Shown here piece after piece: positions 37,144-46,873 of a stretch of 64,000 nucleotides of DNA; position 1 is the stretch's first letter; each line of letters begins with the position of its first letter. The stretch is from Rhizobiales bacterium 62-17 (GTDB taxonomy: Bacteria; Pseudomonadota; Alphaproteobacteria; Rhizobiales; Beijerinckiaceae): contig MKVW01000006.1 in NCBI GenBank assembly GCA_001898965.1, forward strand, positions 298,882 to 362,881. Reading direction: 5' to 3'. Under the pieces are notes generated by a model. That model worked only from the letters and a program-made list of their open reading frames with translations, was not told the DNA's origin and searched no databases. Made by a program: the position numbers and the translations under genes.

Positions 37144-38055
37144 CTATTTCGAATATCTCAGAATGACGTAGAGCCCGAGAGGGTTCGTCAGCGCGTAACG
37201 CCAGAAGAGGCGGCGTGGCTCCATGAGCATGCGCCAGAACCATTCGAAGCCGGCCTTCTGCATCCACAGCGGCGCGCGCAAGGTTTTGCCGGCCAGGTGA
37301 TCGAAAAGTCCGCCCGAGGTTTTGATGAGACCGACATTCGTGAGCTGCGAGGCGAAGTTGTGCACGAAAACCTGCTCTCTTGGAACACCGAGTCCGAGCC
37401 ATAGGATATCGGGCGCAAGCGCGTCGATTTCCGCGAGTTTAGCTTTCAGCGTGTCGCCGATGAGGTAGCCGTGGCAGTGGCCGGCAATGCGGAGGCCCGG
37501 ATAACGAGCTCTGACCGTCTCGACGGCCTTCTTGCTTTCCGTTTCGGTCGCTCCAAGAAAATAGAAGCTGACGCCCTCGCTTTCGGCCAGGCTCGCGACA
37601 TCATGAAAAAGATCCGTCGTCGCGACGCGTTCCGGCAGAGACATGCTGCACAGCCAGCGCGAGGCGATGACGAGCGGTTGCCCGTCCGCCAAAATCTGAT
37701 CGGCGTCTTGAAAGAGCGCGGCGATTTCCTTGCTCGTATGTGCTCGCGCGATCACCTCGCCGTTGGCTGAGGTGGAATAATAGGGCAGACGACCGGAGCG
37801 AGGTCTTCGTCCCATGTCGATCATAAAAGATGCCGCATGCTTGCGATCCATCACCGCGATCGGCATGCCACCCAGCAAGATCGTGGGGAACGAGCCAGCA
37901 GAGTCGAGGTCCGCTTGGTCTCGTTGTGCAAATGCATCGGTTGCCACGAATGCCAAAGAGGCCGAGCTTTGCCTGGGGCAAAGCTCGTTAGGTCCGCTGA
38001 CAACCAGATCCCGTCCGCCAATCTTACGTTGAAAAAGCCGTATGAAATTAACCAT
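37144..38055 (-). CDS. WecG/TagA/CpsF family glycosyltransferase
   Basis: The 303-residue cytoplasmic enzyme matches the GT26 family that adds a sugar (often ManNAc, ManNAcA or glucose) to a lipid-linked intermediate. Signatures are 'LLGGMPIAVMDRKHAASFMI', 'TSANGEVIARA', 'ILADGQPLVIASR', 'FYFLGATETESKKAVE' and 'APDILWLGLGVPREQVFVH'. It is the first gene of the polysaccharide locus and faces away from the flippase, so both promoters should be in 38056-38420. Confidence 0.93.
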   Translation of the reverse strand: MVNFIRLFQRKIGGRDLVVSGPNELCPRQSSASLAFVATDAFAQRDQADLDSAGSFPTILLGGMPIAVMDRKHAASFMIDMGRRPRSGRLPYYSTSANGEVIARAHTSKEIAALFQDADQILADGQPLVIASRWLCSMSLPERVATTDLFHDVASLAESEGVSFYFLGATETESKKAVETVRARYPGLRIAGHCHGYLIGDTLKAKLAEIDALAPDILWLGLGVPREQVFVHNFASQLTNVGLIKTSGGLFDHLAGKTLRAPLWMQKAGFEWFWRMLMEPRRLFWRYALTNPLGLYVILRYSK

Positions 38056-38420
38056 TTCAAACGTCCCGCCATATCCAACCTGATTGGTATCATTATCTTT
38101 TTTGGCGGAGAGCGGGTGCTCTATCTGTCCGGGTAGTAAACAGTCATGATTACCGGCTTGCTACCGAACTTGCTCAAGAGTGTTTTAAATAACTGGTATC
38201 TGGCTCGTTTAAGCATATCAGCCGTAGAGACTTCTGAAGCGCACTTGAAGCGCACAGTAGAGATGCAACAACGCGCTTTGGTGCGATCGTCGCGCGCTGA
38301 AGTAACCATGCGAAAGGCTCGCGCTGGTTAATCCGTACATTTGTATCTATCAATTGCGCCAGGAATAGAGCCCCTTCGAACGTGTGCGGTAACCGCGTTC
38401 TTTGCCGAAGGATTATTCCA
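38056..38420. other. 365-base AT-rich gene-free region between divergent polysaccharide genes
   Basis: No gene is seen. The stretch is clearly poorer in GC than its surroundings and contains the divergent promoters of the GT26 gene and of the flippase operon. No certain -35/-10 pair could be chosen by eye. Confidence 0.5.
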
Positions 38421-39827
38421 TTGGCTGACGATGCAAGTAAGCGAGAAGCTTCGATCGATACGCACGCTGCTGCCAGCCGCGTGCGTGCGTCGCTCATTGC
38501 GCTTGCCAAGGACGGTGCATCCGCCACTGTAATCAAACTCGCCAGCGCGGCGCTGTCGTTTGTCTTGTTCGTCGCTGTCGCGATGGTGACAAACGAGCGC
38601 CAATTCGGGCTTTATAGCGCCGCGTACGCGGGCGCCAGCCTGGTTTCATTCTTTGCTTCGGTGGGACAGCAGGGGACCGTGCTGCGGTTCTGGCCGCAAT
38701 ATGCCGGAAACAACGATTTGGTTTCCGCCCATGGCATTATGCGACGGGCGATCACCGTTGCCCTGTTCGGTTTGATACTGTTCAGCCTGCTCATTCTGGT
38801 GATCGGCCTTCTGCCCATCGCGAGAGATGTTCCCGAGTGGCGCGCGCTTTGTACGGCGACGGCATTTCTTTCCTTTGCTCTTGGCTGGTCGGAATTCACA
38901 TGCGGTGCTTTCAGGGCGAAAGGCCTTCTCCTTTTTGGCCTCCTGCCGCGCGATGTCATATGGCGCGTCATCTCCATCGTGGCTTTTGGCGCGATCTACC
39001 TTTTACATTCCAAGATTGATGCGGTTGCGGCTGTTTATGTCACCGCCGCCTTGCTGATCGTGGCGGTCATTCCCCAGACCTTTCTTCTGCTGCGCGATAC
39101 CTGGCGCGCCGCTCCAGCCCCGCTTACGATCCAGCAAAAGGCGGATTTCCAACGCGTCACCCTTGGCATTTGGGGCGTGACATCGATTCCGCCGGCCCTG
39201 GCGCAAGTGAGCACCTTGCTCGTCGCGGCGATCCTGGGACCGGAAATGGCCGGTGCCGTTTTCGTTGCCGACAGAACCACGCGTCTGGTCGTGCTGGCGC
39301 TGAACGGGATCAATCAAGCGCTGGCGCCGCAGATTTCGGGAGCTTTCTACACGGGCGACGTGCCTCACGTGCAGCGCATCACCAGTCTCGCCGCGCTCGG
39401 TGGCTTTGTCATCGCCCTTTTCGTGCTCGCCGTCTTCTGGATCTTTGGCGAAGCCATTTTCGCGATCTTCAATCCGGCCTATGCGACGCCAACCATGCAT
39501 ACGACGCTCGTCATCTTTTGCATCGGCGCGACGATTGGCACGGCTTGCGGGCCCACCGAGATTCTATTGCAAATGACTGGCTTGCAGCAGGCGTTGTTCA
39601 AATTGCTGGTGACCGTCAATGTCGTGGGACTGTGTGTGACGGCTGCCGCGACCTATGCCTTAGGGCCCGTGGGTGCCGCGATGGGGATTGCCGGCACAGT
39701 CATCGTCTGGTGCTTGATCGCCGTATCGATCGCCAAACGGAAGCTCGGCGTCGATCCCTCCATTCTCGGCCTGTTCGGGCTTAAGGATGGATTTTCCGCT
39801 CGTCTGTTTTCCAGGGCGCGCACGTGA
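38421..39827 (+). CDS. Polysaccharide flippase (Wzx-like, MOP superfamily)
   Basis: The roughly 468-residue protein has about 12-14 membrane helices and the layout of Wzx/O-antigen flippases, with 'RQFGLYSAAYAGASLVSFFASVG' near the N-terminus. It would move undecaprenyl-linked repeat units to the periplasmic side. The TTG at 38421 with AAGGA eight bases upstream is preferred over the longer open frame from 38382. The stop overlaps the next start in a GTGA, so translation is coupled to the GT4 gene. Confidence 0.88.
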   Translation: MADDASKREASIDTHAAASRVRASLIALAKDGASATVIKLASAALSFVLFVAVAMVTNERQFGLYSAAYAGASLVSFFASVGQQGTVLRFWPQYAGNNDLVSAHGIMRRAITVALFGLILFSLLILVIGLLPIARDVPEWRALCTATAFLSFALGWSEFTCGAFRAKGLLLFGLLPRDVIWRVISIVAFGAIYLLHSKIDAVAAVYVTAALLIVAVIPQTFLLLRDTWRAAPAPLTIQQKADFQRVTLGIWGVTSIPPALAQVSTLLVAAILGPEMAGAVFVADRTTRLVVLALNGINQALAPQISGAFYTGDVPHVQRITSLAALGGFVIALFVLAVFWIFGEAIFAIFNPAYATPTMHTTLVIFCIGATIGTACGPTEILLQMTGLQQALFKLLVTVNVVGLCVTAAATYALGPVGAAMGIAGTVIVWCLIAVSIAKRKLGVDPSILGLFGLKDGFSARLFSRART

Positions 39828-40909
39828 AAATCGTTCAAGTCCAAACGCAAGCGGAAGCGGCTGGCGCCCAGCGTATCTCCGATATGGTCGGCCATGGCCT
39901 GCGGGAACGCGGGCACGACGTCAGAACGGTCTTCATGTATCGGAAGACCCACGCCTTCGATCTCGATCCCTATGCGGACTTCATCTTGCGAGAGGAGCCG
40001 CGTGGATCGTTGGGACGCGCACGCGCTGCCTTCGGGCTTGCTCGATATCTCAGTCGATCGCGTCCCGATGCAGTCATTACGTTTCAGCATTATGGCAACA
40101 TCGTCGGCGCTGTCGCTGCGCGTTGGGCTGGGATCCGAACAGTTGTGGCCAATCAAAGCGGCGCACCGCAGACTATGGGGATATTGGCGTCGATCGACAA
40201 AATCCTCGGCTCCGCTGGTTTCTATCAAGCCAATGTTGTCAATTCGGAATGGACCAAGGCGCAGTTCGACAACTATCCTCGGGGTTATCAAAAAATCATC
40301 TCGCATATCGATCACGGTGTTCCGGTTTCATCGACCTGCTTCGATAGAGCGACCGCAAGAGCCAAGTTCGGATTGCCACAGGATGCCTGGTTGGTGGTGA
40401 CGTCGGGTAGGATCGTAAAGTCGAAGAACCATCTCGTTCTGGTGGCGGCTCTCGCATTTCTTCCCGATGTTCATATGGCGCTGGCTGGTGTCGGACCGGA
40501 ACAAGAGGCGCTTATGGATTTCGCTGGACGACACGGCGTTCTGGACCGGGTGCATCTGGTGGGGGAGGTGCCGCCGGAGCAGATGTTCGAATTTCTGGCG
40601 ACGGGAGATGCTTATGCCTTTCCATCTCTGACCGAGACGTTCGGTCTCGCCGCTGTGGAAGCCGCGATGGCCGGATTGCCGATCGTGGCCAACAATCTTG
40701 ACGTGCTTCACGAGGTTCTGACGACCGAAAACGGGCAATCGGCTGCCATATTCGTGGAGGCTAATGCACAAGACATGGCGCGAGGGCTTGCCGAACTGAT
40801 GGCGAAGCCGCAATTGGCTGCTGCCCTTTCATCGGCGGGTTTGCAACTCAAGCAAAAATATTCGGTCTCGCGGATGTGTGCCGGCTATGAAGCGCTACTT
40901 CGAGCCTGA
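39824..40909 (+). CDS. Glycosyltransferase family 4
   Basis: The 361-residue enzyme has the GT-B fold. The N-terminal domain has 'TQAEAAGAQRISDMVGHGL', a Gly-poor version of the usual GG loop. The C-terminal donor domain has 'SGRIVKSKNHLVLVAAL' and 'PSLTETFGLAAVEAAMAGLPIVA', which contains the E-x7-E motif. It starts with GTG, overlapping the flippase by four bases, and its end overlaps the convergent propeller gene by 15 bases. Retaining transfer onto a lipid-linked glycan is likely. Confidence 0.92.
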   Translation: MKIVQVQTQAEAAGAQRISDMVGHGLRERGHDVRTVFMYRKTHAFDLDPYADFILREEPRGSLGRARAAFGLARYLSRSRPDAVITFQHYGNIVGAVAARWAGIRTVVANQSGAPQTMGILASIDKILGSAGFYQANVVNSEWTKAQFDNYPRGYQKIISHIDHGVPVSSTCFDRATARAKFGLPQDAWLVVTSGRIVKSKNHLVLVAALAFLPDVHMALAGVGPEQEALMDFAGRHGVLDRVHLVGEVPPEQMFEFLATGDAYAFPSLTETFGLAAVEAAMAGLPIVANNLDVLHEVLTTENGQSAAIFVEANAQDMARGLAELMAKPQLAAALSSAGLQLKQKYSVSRMCAGYEALLRA

Positions 40910-42373
40910 ACTTTTGCGCATAGCGCCGATCCCGTCGATGACCTCCAGCCGTCCACTCCGATTCAGGGTGTGGATCTGCGGATAGGGCCAATCGCCTTCC
41001 GTCATGATCGGTTGCGGTAGAGACAGGCGCACTTTCTCTTGGTCGAGATGCGTGAGTTCAGCCAGGCCAAGGCCGCTGCCATAGCCAAGCGACCCGTCTT
41101 GCAGGGGGAGAATGAGACGCCCGGATCGCGTGCGTACAAAGGCCCCGCCAGGGCGCGCCGTGCGATGATCGATGACGATCGGATTGCGGGGATGTGGTTT
41201 CCACGGGCCCTTCAGCTGAGGCGCGTGGAACACAGCAAGCGTATCCGACGTGCTGCCATATCCATCGCGCAGGGTGGCAAACAGCCAGAGGAGACCATTG
41301 TGATCGAGCAGGGTGGCGTCGGAGATTTCGCCTTCCAGCAGGATCGTGTCCGGTGTCCAACGATATGGAAATTCAGCGGCCCGGTAGAGCGTCAGCCGTC
41401 CGCTGGCGCTGGCCTCCGGCAGCATCCAGATCACACCGTCGCGTTCGAAGACCTGCGGATAGGAGAGATGATGGGGCTCTTCCAGGACGATTTGAGTTTG
41501 TTGCGGTGTTCCCAGGGAGTTGAACGGAATGACGGAGATGACTGCCTTGCCTGTCGCGTGCGGATAATCCTCGACGAAGAGGAAGTCCTGGCCCTGCCAC
41601 TGAAAGGCGAAGGGGTCGGCATAGAAATGATCGGCAGGGCTAGGCAGGATTGACCATCCCGTTCCAAGCTTACTGTCCTCCGCGACATCGGTGGTTACAT
41701 CGAAACGATAGCCGACGTGCCAGTGCGCATGACGATAGGTGAGACGACGGATGGCTTCCCGTGCCAGCCGGGGTAAGGCATGGGTCATATAAGAGCGTAG
41801 GAATGGCGAGGCTTCGCTACGGTCAAAGCCTTCGCCCAGTTGAGCCTGGGCGCTTATCCGATCGTCAAAGAAGTTCTGAACGACGGAGACGGCGAGCGTG
41901 ACCACGCGCGCGAAGACATCTTCCGCAGCCAGGGCGCTCGATTCCCGTTTGTCGATCATCGGCCGCGCGCGGCCGATGATGCTTGTTCGATCCAGACGGG
42001 CCTCGATGATGGGCATGGTTCCTGCCGCAGCCGCCGCAGCGACGGAGCTATCCAGGTCGTGTCCGTTGAACTTGAAAGAGATGGTTGGCGTCTCGGTGGG
42101 AGCCACCGATCCCGTGAGATCGAGCCGCAGCTGAGGGCGGCGAGCCCGCAGGGCTTGCTGGATTGGCGCTATCGGCGCAGCCAGGCTGAAGGCTCTTCGG
42201 CGGAAGAGGCGCCGTTCCAAGGCTAGGATGGAGGTCGTGGTGACGGGCCAATGTGCGGCCTCGGTCTGATGCTGGACAGCGACATCATGCCCTTCCGCCT
42301 GCAGGCGCTCGATGAGAAGCTTTTGCCAGCCACGAGGGGCAATCGGCGGAACGATGACATCAATGGCCGGCAT
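40895..42373 (-). CDS. GINT1-like / GH43-type five-bladed propeller protein
   Basis: The 492-residue protein has two parts. Residues 1-180 have a formyltransferase-like alpha/beta pattern ('VPPIAPRGWQKLLIERLQ'). Residues about 200-492 form a propeller of the kind found in the N-terminal part of plant glucosamine inositolphosphorylceramide transferases (GINT1), with 'HFYADPFAFQWQGQDFLFVEDYPH', 'PHHLSYPQVFERDGVIWMLPE' and 'HPRNPIVID'. No signal peptide is seen. It may act on, or bind, a sugar in polymer assembly. The catalytic role in bacteria is unknown to me. Confidence 0.78.
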   Translation of the reverse strand: MPAIDVIVPPIAPRGWQKLLIERLQAEGHDVAVQHQTEAAHWPVTTTSILALERRLFRRRAFSLAAPIAPIQQALRARRPQLRLDLTGSVAPTETPTISFKFNGHDLDSSVAAAAAAGTMPIIEARLDRTSIIGRARPMIDKRESSALAAEDVFARVVTLAVSVVQNFFDDRISAQAQLGEGFDRSEASPFLRSYMTHALPRLAREAIRRLTYRHAHWHVGYRFDVTTDVAEDSKLGTGWSILPSPADHFYADPFAFQWQGQDFLFVEDYPHATGKAVISVIPFNSLGTPQQTQIVLEEPHHLSYPQVFERDGVIWMLPEASASGRLTLYRAAEFPYRWTPDTILLEGEISDATLLDHNGLLWLFATLRDGYGSTSDTLAVFHAPQLKGPWKPHPRNPIVIDHRTARPGGAFVRTRSGRLILPLQDGSLGYGSGLGLAELTHLDQEKVRLSLPQPIMTEGDWPYPQIHTLNRSGRLEVIDGIGAMRKSSGSK

Positions 42374-42543
42374 AGCTCCGTCCGCAGCTTGGTGGCCAGG
42401 ACCCGCGTCGCGGCAAAGTCTACTCTAGGATTGTTTTACCAATGGCTAATGTTCCATCGGTCGGTTCTCGACGGCAAGAATTCGTTAGACAGCAAACTGT
42501 ATCATGATCAGTCACCAAGGAACGTGTCGCTCCAGAGGTGACC

Positions 42544-43428
42544 ATGGCAGTGCTTGGCAAGATACCGGTTGGTCTGAATTGCCGCTCGATCGCTGAAGCC
42601 GATTGGGAGGAAGTCATTAGCTGTCTGTGCCGGGGCTTTCCCCAGCGCGATCGCGTCTACTGGACGCAGGCGCTGTCCCGACAGTCGCAGATGCCGGCGG
42701 TGGCCGACTTTCCCCGCTACGGTTTCATCTTGGAGATCGAGGGCAAGGTCGTTGGTGTGGTTCTAACGATCTATGTTCTGCACCAGGGGCCGGAAGGCGA
42801 GCACGTTCGCTGCAATCTTTCGAGCTGGTATGTGGACGTCGACTATCGTCCTTACGCCAGCAAAATGATCGCGGTGCTTTTGCGGCAGAGGACCGTGACC
42901 TTCATCAATGTTTCGCCGGCGCCCGATACGAGAAAGGTCAACGAAGCGCTCGGCTTTCGTCTCTTTTCCAAAGGGCAATTCGCCTTCCTTCCGGTCCTGA
43001 GCTCGATGCGCTCGTCCTATCGCGTTTTGGAGGTCAAGCCTGACTTGCCGGAACTGGCGATGCTGCCTGAGAGCGAGAGGCACATGTTGGCCGAACATGC
43101 CGCTTTGGGATGCTGGTCCTTGCTTTGCGTCGACCAGCAAGCGGCCTATCCGTTCGTGTTGATGCCGCGCAAAAGTTGGGGTGGTCTGGTGCCGACGTGC
43201 CAGGTCATCTATTGCCGCGATATGGCGGCGCTGAGCCGTTGTGCCGGTACGCTGGGGCGGTTTCTCCTGCGAAAAGGGATATTCATCTCTCTTGTCGATG
43301 CCACGGCGGCGGTCCCCAATCTCGTCGGGCGCTATTTTGACGATCGCGGCGTTAAGTATGTCAAAGGCCCAAATCCGCCACCTTTGGGCGATTTGACGTT
43401 TACCGAGCTCGTTTTGTTTGGTCCTTGA
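42544..43428 (+). CDS. GNAT-like acyltransferase of the polysaccharide locus
   Basis: The 294-residue protein has a weak GNAT N-terminal domain (about 10-135, with 'EGKVVGVVLTIYV', 'SSWYVDVDYRPYASKM' and 'NEALGFRLF') and a second beta-rich domain that may be a degenerate repeat of the same fold. It resembles acyl-CoA acyltransferases common in exopolysaccharide loci, which could modify sugars. The ATG at 42544 is preceded by GAGGTG; a GTG two codons earlier is possible. Confidence 0.72.
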   Translation: MAVLGKIPVGLNCRSIAEADWEEVISCLCRGFPQRDRVYWTQALSRQSQMPAVADFPRYGFILEIEGKVVGVVLTIYVLHQGPEGEHVRCNLSSWYVDVDYRPYASKMIAVLLRQRTVTFINVSPAPDTRKVNEALGFRLFSKGQFAFLPVLSSMRSSYRVLEVKPDLPELAMLPESERHMLAEHAALGCWSLLCVDQQAAYPFVLMPRKSWGGLVPTCQVIYCRDMAALSRCAGTLGRFLLRKGIFISLVDATAAVPNLVGRYFDDRGVKYVKGPNPPPLGDLTFTELVLFGP

Positions 43429-43611
43429 CGGAATACCGAGGTATTCAATCGTAGCCCATGTATCTGAAAACTCTACAATACTTGACCCCTCGCGGGGTTC
43501 CATGCTTCAAACCTGTGCGGCTCGTCTCAAGCCACCCGTTATTGCAATAGTTTGGTCAGATTCTTCGGCTAGCGGGACACAGGGCAATTCCACGTTTTGC
43601 AGATCGTTTCG

Positions 43612-43959
43612 ATGTCCGTCTTCAAACACCTATTCTCTTACATCCTTCCTCATGGCGTCGGTATTCAATCGAATATTCGTCATTGGTTCTTGAGGCTCCG
43701 CGCGCGCCAGACGGTGGCTGTTCCGTTGCGCGCCACGCTGGACTACGACGTCATGACCTTCGTCGCCGAGCGGCAAAAGGTTGCGACGCACGATTTTCTC
43801 GGTGCGCTCGCCCGTTCCGAAGGCCTCGCGCATGTCTGGTTTTTGGATGAGGCCGACGCTCTGCTCTTCAAGCAGGAATTCGCCAAATACGATTTGAGCA
43901 CTGCTGCGGACTATGTGCCTCAGACGGGCAAGCCGATCGACAAGCCGGTGGCTTTCTAA
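43612..43959 (+). CDS. Hypothetical protein in the polysaccharide locus
   Basis: The 115-residue product is not recognised. The N-terminus is basic with His/Phe residues, the centre reads like a small alpha/beta domain ('AHVWFLDEADALLFKQEFAKYD'), and there is no signal peptide. Flanking gaps (43429-43611 and 43960-44185) are gene-free, so it is transcribed alone or with the downstream gene. Confidence 0.55.
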   Translation: MSVFKHLFSYILPHGVGIQSNIRHWFLRLRARQTVAVPLRATLDYDVMTFVAERQKVATHDFLGALARSEGLAHVWFLDEADALLFKQEFAKYDLSTAADYVPQTGKPIDKPVAF

Positions 43960-44185
43960 GTCGTTCTGGCCATCCCGTTTTATTTGCCGAAAAACGGGCT
44001 ATCCTCATATTCAATCATTTAACGTCCTGCATCTACCGTGCAGGCGGACGTCTATCGTCGCGGTGGCAGTTGGGGCGCAGCCTCTGGCCGTAACGGCGCC
44101 TTTCCCGTCTAAAATCTCTTCTTAATCCTAGAGAAGTCTGTCGGCCGTCGTATCTAACAATAGCTCTCGCAGCGGTTTAGATCAC

Positions 44186-45301
44186 ATGTTCGAGGTCACG
44201 ATCGAGAATTCGTTCGATTTCCGATCGCAGGACTATGCGCGCCTTTTCGCGAATTCGGCGGCGACGGCGTTTCAGCATCCCATATGGCTCGCCAATCTTT
44301 ACGATAAGCTCATTGCGCTGAACGATGTCGAGCCGCTCGTCATCGTCGTGCGGATGGGCGCCGATGGTCGTCTCGCCATGGTGCTGCCTCTGGTGAAGCG
44401 CCGATACGCCATGCTGAAAATTGTCGGTTTCGCCGACATGGACGTTTCCGACTACATCTCGCCCGTTGTCGATCATGCGACTTTTCAGCGTATCATCGAC
44501 GATCCGGCTGCGATCGCCGCGATCGGCAATTGCATCAGGCCTTACGATATTCTGCGCATTGGCAAGATCGTCGATCCGCTTCTGCCATTGGAACGTCTGT
44601 TTAACGTCAGCGCGCGCGCCAGCATGAATGTGAGCGCCTATGCGAGTAAATTGGAGCCCAACTTCGCGGCCTGGCGAGAGATGCGTCTCAGCCGATCCTA
44701 TCGGAAGCGATTGGACAAGAAATCGCGACAGCTTCACCGGATGGGCGGCGTATCGTTTTCTTGCGTCGAGACGCCGACCGCCATCCAAACGGTATTCGAT
44801 GCTTTGAGAATCTATCGAGGGAAGCGTTTCGACGGAAGGCGGGGGCCTGCGGACCTTCTTCAGCTGCCGTCCTATTGCACGTTCTATGCGGCGGTTGCGA
44901 CGGAAGGGCAGGGCCGTTTCGCGCGCACCTATGCCATTTGGCGGGATGGCCGGCCGATTGCCGGTGCGCTCGGGCTGGCGCATCGAAACGTCTTCCTGGT
45001 CATCCTGGTCGGTTTCGATGCAGCGAACTATGCCAGGCAATCGATCGGCAGTTTGCTGTTCGAGAAGATCGCGGAAGATTGCATCAGGCGTGGCGAGGAC
45101 TATCTCGATTTCACGATCGGCGACGAGCCCTATAAGCGCAAGTTTGGCGGTCGGGCATCGCCGATGTGGCAGGTTCATCAGATCGGCAGTTTCCTGGGTG
45201 GCGCGACGCAACTGGTGATCGACAAGCTGCCGATGAGCCGGGCTGTCGCCGGACGCCTGATCCGAAACCGTTCAAAAAGCCGATCAGAGACCGTTTCGTA
45301 G
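44186..45301 (+). CDS. BcsL/CelD-like GNAT (FemAB-type) acyltransferase
   Basis: The 371-residue protein has the double-GNAT layout of CelD/BcsL and FemAB-like proteins. The first half has 'ATAFQHPIWLANLYDKLI' and 'MVLPLVKRRY'. The C-terminal acetyltransferase part has 'RTYAIWRDGRPIAGALGLAHRNVFLVILVGFDAANYARQSIGSLLFEKIAEDC' and ends the domain with 'YLDFTIGDEPYKRKFG'. Members add acyl or aminoacyl groups during cellulose and exopolysaccharide synthesis. It is the second acyltransferase candidate of the locus. Confidence 0.82.
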   Translation: MFEVTIENSFDFRSQDYARLFANSAATAFQHPIWLANLYDKLIALNDVEPLVIVVRMGADGRLAMVLPLVKRRYAMLKIVGFADMDVSDYISPVVDHATFQRIIDDPAAIAAIGNCIRPYDILRIGKIVDPLLPLERLFNVSARASMNVSAYASKLEPNFAAWREMRLSRSYRKRLDKKSRQLHRMGGVSFSCVETPTAIQTVFDALRIYRGKRFDGRRGPADLLQLPSYCTFYAAVATEGQGRFARTYAIWRDGRPIAGALGLAHRNVFLVILVGFDAANYARQSIGSLLFEKIAEDCIRRGEDYLDFTIGDEPYKRKFGGRASPMWQVHQIGSFLGGATQLVIDKLPMSRAVAGRLIRNRSKSRSETVS

Positions 45302-45501
45302 GCCATCCTGCTCTCCGGGAGGACTGCGATCCATCTTGTCATGTTAAAGCTTTTGCGCTGGCCCGCGCTCCGCCATTCATTTGATAACGCGTCCGTTTTT
45401 CCCTCTTGGGCAGGCGGGTAACCTTAACGAACGGCTAATCTTAGCTCGGTATACTGCGGTAGCCTGAAATCGGGAGTTTGCGCGCGCGTCGGGGAAAACG
45501 G

Positions 45502-46854
45502 ATGACATCGGCCAATTCGGACGAGCACGCGCTGCCGCCGCTGTTCGACTTCCATGCGACCTGGCATACCCTCTGGGCGCGCCGCAGGGCCGTGTTGGCG
45601 ACGATGGGCGTCGTCTTGCTCGCAGCCCTTCTCTATCTCGCCGTGACCAAGCCTCGATATACGGCGACGGCCTCCGTCCTGATCGATCCACGGGATTCAC
45701 GAGCCACCAACCTGAGCAGTGTCCTGCCGGGGATTGGCGCGGATAGCGCTGCCATCGCCAGCCAGGTTTTCGTCATTGAATCGAGAAACCTGCTGATTGA
45801 CGTTTTCAAGACCCAAGGCATGGACAGGGACTCCGAATTTGCCGATCGGGGCCTCCTGGCACGCCTGTTCTCGCTCTTCAGCTCCGAGGATAGTTCAGAG
45901 GCGGCCTTTAAGCGCTTTCAGGACAAAGTCTCGGTCGAGCGGAAAGGGCTGACCTATGTCGTCAACGTCAACTTTGCATCTGAATCGTCCGACAAAGCGG
46001 CCCGGATCGCTAATGCCATCGTCAATCATTACAAGGCGAGCCTGTCGAAGGAGAGAGAGCTTGCCAATAACGATGCGAATACGCTTCTCACAGAAAGAAT
46101 AGGCAGCCTGCAGAAAAGCGTCAGCGATGCCGATCGTGCGATCGAAGACTTTAAGGTCGAGCATAATATTCTGACCGGCACGGCCGGTGGCACTTTGCAG
46201 TCCCAGATCGATCAATTGACGACGCAGCTCATCACCGCGCAGAACGATGTCGACCAGGCGCAGGATAAATACAATCTGGCGCAAGCGGCGGGCACTTCGG
46301 TCAACGGTTTGGCGCGGCTCTCGCGGGTCGTTTCGAGCGGCGCCATCGATCGTCTGCGCGACGATTACAACCAGCGCGCGACGGCGCTGGCCAATTCGGC
46401 GATGGTCTATGGCCCACGTCATCCTGTCATCGAACGTCAGCAATCCGAATTGGAGCGGGTGAAATGGCTGATGGCCGCCGAGGCTGGAAGAATACAGCAG
46501 GAGCGAAAGTCCGAATATAATCTTGCGGTGCAGAACGCCAAGAAACTGCAATCGAAGCTCGATGATTTGCGCAATCAGTCCAAGAGTTCCGACATCGCGC
46601 AGGTGCAGCTTCGACAATTGGAAGCCCGGGCACAGGCTGCTCGCGTGGTCTTGGATGATTTTCTGAAGCGGGCGCAGGAGACTTTGCAGATGCAGGGGCT
46701 GCAACCTTCCGAGGCGCGGGTCATCGCGACCGCTACGGCGCCGGCGCGTCCGACTTGGCCGAGGCCCTCTTTGATTTTGCCGGCCAGCGCGTTGCTCGGT
46801 CTCATTTTTGGGTCTGGGTTCGCCCTGATGCTCGGGCCTCTAAAAAAGAAATGA
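45502..46854 (+). CDS. GumC/Wzz-type polysaccharide co-polymerase
   Basis: The 450-residue inner-membrane protein has a helix near residues 32-50, the Wzz domain after it ('TKPRYTATASVLIDPRDSR'), a long coiled-coil periplasmic region (about 170-370), and a second helix near 425-443. It regulates chain length and export with Wzy. No cytoplasmic tyrosine kinase domain follows. The ATG at 45502 is eight codons inside a longer open frame and gives the family start. Confidence 0.9.
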   Translation: MTSANSDEHALPPLFDFHATWHTLWARRRAVLATMGVVLLAALLYLAVTKPRYTATASVLIDPRDSRATNLSSVLPGIGADSAAIASQVFVIESRNLLIDVFKTQGMDRDSEFADRGLLARLFSLFSSEDSSEAAFKRFQDKVSVERKGLTYVVNVNFASESSDKAARIANAIVNHYKASLSKERELANNDANTLLTERIGSLQKSVSDADRAIEDFKVEHNILTGTAGGTLQSQIDQLTTQLITAQNDVDQAQDKYNLAQAAGTSVNGLARLSRVVSSGAIDRLRDDYNQRATALANSAMVYGPRHPVIERQQSELERVKWLMAAEAGRIQQERKSEYNLAVQNAKKLQSKLDDLRNQSKSSDIAQVQLRQLEARAQAARVVLDDFLKRAQETLQMQGLQPSEARVIATATAPARPTWPRPSLILPASALLGLIFGSGFALMLGPLKKK

Positions 46855-46873
46855 GGAATTGGAGCGGGCGCCG

